Assembly: GCA_021781255.1 (NCBI GenBank)
Contig: JAJXXG010001066.1
Span: 1-7,883, forward strand
Length of the DNA: 7,883 nucleotides
Source: Acidobacteriota bacterium
GTDB taxonomy: Bacteria; Acidobacteriota; Terriglobia; Terriglobales; Acidobacteriaceae
Direction of reading: 5' to 3'
The position numbers and the translations under genes are program-made. The notes under the pieces are model-generated. The model did not search any database. It was not told the DNA's origin and saw nothing but the letters and a program-made list of their open reading frames with translations. Positions 6,406 to 7,883 of this stretch are shown one piece after another. How positions within the stretch are numbered: position 1 is the first letter of the stretch; every line of letters starts with the position of its first letter.

Positions 6406-6479
6406 CCGCCGCGGGAATCCTGCCCGCCGCCGGTCCCGCCACGAAACCCTGAAAACGCCTTCAACCCCGGAATCCTCCC

Positions 6480-7601
6480 CTACTGAAGCAGCCTCACCAG
6501 CTCCGCCTGCTCGGCCAGGAAAGCGTCGTGGCCGTGGTCGCTCGCCATCTCGCGGTAATCGGCCTGCGCGCCCGCCCGCCGGATCGCCTCCGCGAACTGC
6601 CGCACCTCGCATGCCGGGAAAAGCCAGTCTGTGCTGATGCCCACAAAGCTCAGCAGCGCCCGGATGCGGCCGAAGGCCTCCTCCGCCGACCCGTATCCGC
6701 GCACCGGATCCCATGTATCCATGGCGCGCAGGATGGCCAGATACGCGTTGGCGTCAAAACGCTCCACAAAACGCTTGCCCTGGTGGTCCAGATAGCCCCC
6801 TATATCGAACCGTCCCCCCACCAGCCCGCCAAACGCGCCTTCGGCCACATACGGGTCTTCCCCGCTGCGGTCGGGATTGCGCCCATAGCGCTCGTTGAAC
6901 AGCGGCGCGGACTTGTAGCTGATCATGGCAATCTGGCGTGCCAGCGAGAGCCCGCGGCGCGGCGGCCGCTGCGGCAGATAGCGCCCTCCGGCCCACTCCG
7001 GATCGTGCTGGATGGCCTGACGCTGCAAATGATTCAAGGCCAGACCCATCGCCGACAGCGGCGCAACCCCCACAATCAGCGCACGCTCCACCCGCTCGGG
7101 ATGCTGGATCGTCCATTCCAGCGCCTGCATCCCCCCCAGCGAGCCTCCCAGCGCCAGACGCAGCTTGCGAATGCCCAGCGAATCCAGAAGCCGCGCCTGC
7201 GCCCGCACGTTGTCCCGGACCCCGACCAGCGGGAAATCCGGCCCGTACAGCTTGCCGCTTTCAGGATTCACACTGCCCGGCCCCGTCGAGCCGTAACAGG
7301 AGCCCAGCATGTTGATACAGAGCACAAAATCGCGCTCCAGTGAAAGCACCGCGCCCGGAGCAAAGATCTCCGGCCACCAGGAGCCCACCAGCGCCGAGCC
7401 CGACAGCGCGTGACAAACCAGAACGGCATTGTCCCGCGCCGCGTTCAGCCGGCCGTAAACGGCATAATGCAGCGTGGGACTCATCAGCTCCCGGCCGCAA
7501 TCAAGCGGCAGCGGGCCGTCGAGCACAAAGTCGCCTTCGTAGGTCGGCTCTACGGTCTTTGACGGCGGCGAGGCGCCACTGCGGTTAAAACTGTCGGTCA
7601 T
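6480..7601 (-). CDS. metX: Homoserine O-acetyltransferase (MetX)
   Basis: MetX acylates the hydroxyl of L-homoserine using acetyl-CoA (succinyl-CoA in some relatives), the committing step of methionine synthesis, in the cytoplasm. It is an alpha/beta-hydrolase-fold protein of 373 residues here, normal for the family. Counted from the ATG at 7601, visible motifs are CHALSGSALVG (63-73), INMLGSCYGSTGPGS (96-110), the nucleophile elbow GGSLGGMQALEW with S154, the acid residue in GISTDW (D325), and the catalytic histidine in SDHGHDAFL (H358). The donor, acetyl- or succinyl-CoA, cannot be decided by eye. Start choice is uncertain: ATG at 7601 has only a distant GGGGA, whereas an in-frame TTG at 7643 would add 14 residues and has AAAGG at good spacing, but lies in the loop of a stable hairpin. 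The ATG is preferred because the added residues look unconserved. metY lies directly upstream, matching the usual metYX pairing. Confidence 0.95.
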   Translation of the reverse strand: MTDSFNRSGASPPSKTVEPTYEGDFVLDGPLPLDCGRELMSPTLHYAVYGRLNAARDNAVLVCHALSGSALVGSWWPEIFAPGAVLSLERDFVLCINMLGSCYGSTGPGSVNPESGKLYGPDFPLVGVRDNVRAQARLLDSLGIRKLRLALGGSLGGMQALEWTIQHPERVERALIVGVAPLSAMGLALNHLQRQAIQHDPEWAGGRYLPQRPPRRGLSLARQIAMISYKSAPLFNERYGRNPDRSGEDPYVAEGAFGGLVGGRFDIGGYLDHQGKRFVERFDANAYLAILRAMDTWDPVRGYGSAEEAFGRIRALLSFVGISTDWLFPACEVRQFAEAIRRAGAQADYREMASDHGHDAFLAEQAELVRLLQ

Positions 7602-7634
7602 AGAAAAACTGTCGGATCCCCGGAGGTTGCGATC

Positions 7635-7651
7635 GGCGCCCAACGGGCGCC
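7635..7651. other. Stable GC hairpin at the metY-metX junction
   Basis: GGCGCCC (7635-7641), AAC (7642-7644) and GGGCGCC (7645-7651) form a perfect 7-bp all-GC stem with a 3-nt loop. On the plus strand it is followed by TTTCTTATT, so it looks like an intrinsic terminator against antisense transcription. On the coding (minus) strand no T-run follows, so it would be an intercistronic hairpin that could stabilise the metY message or limit metX translation. The alternative metX TTG start lies across its loop. Confidence 0.5.
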
Positions 7652-7681
7652 TTTCTTATTGTGCCGTATGCGCCCGGCCGT

Positions 7682-7883
<202 letters not shown>

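Noticed and set aside
6209..6442. N-terminal extension of the secreted protein by 78 codons to 6442
   Set aside because: It would place the start codon upstream of a near-perfect promoter, bury the signal peptide inside the protein, and ignore the well-spaced AGGAG before 6208.
7602..7643. SAM riboswitch or T-box upstream of metX
   Set aside because: The gap after metY is too short (80 nt at most) and shows only one simple hairpin; any such element would lie upstream of metY, outside the window.

Overview
The window is a GC-rich (clearly above 60% by eye), densely coded bacterial chromosome segment. It holds seven genes, two of them cut by the window edges. The gene content, the mix of ATG and TTG starts, and the secreted TPR-like protein of a kind I associate with soil Acidobacteriota (Terriglobia) suggest a member of that phylum. 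This is an inference from gene style; no rRNA or other phylogenetic marker is present. I see no mobile element, CRISPR array, tRNA, rRNA, toxin-antitoxin pair or defence locus.

Layout, left to right. (1) 1-458, plus strand: the C-terminal part of a DUF92 integral membrane protein. (2) 511-1131 and 1228-1872, minus strand: a likely two-gene unit, transcribed from the threonylcarbamoyl-AMP synthase (tRNA t6A synthesis, TTG start) into a membrane-anchored YdcF/DUF218 protein; it converges on the DUF92 gene. (3) 1873-2153: a divergent intergenic region. (4) 2154-4339, plus strand: a translationally coupled pair, a TrmH/SpoU-family RNA 2'-O-ribose methyltransferase and the AAA+ ATPase RarA (MgsA), overlapping by 4 nt. 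(5) 4340-4603: a noncoding convergent spacer holding a strong intrinsic terminator that serves the minus-strand gene. (6) 4604-6208, minus strand: a secreted TPR-like protein of unknown function with a duplicated module of about 80 residues at its C-terminus. It has its own near-consensus sigma-70 promoter and a leader of about 130 nt. (7) 6480-7601 and 7682-7883, minus strand: metX followed upstream by the 3' end of metY, a methionine biosynthesis operon transcribed metY to metX, with a strong GC hairpin at the junction.

Functionally the window is mostly housekeeping: tRNA and rRNA modification, replication-fork maintenance, and homoserine activation plus sulfhydrylation for methionine. MetX makes O-acylhomoserine and MetY consumes it with sulfide, so those two genes form one pathway step pair. 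The least explained elements are the secreted duplicated-module protein, its promoter and leader, and the metY-metX junction hairpin. I found no evidence for a wholly new biological system here.
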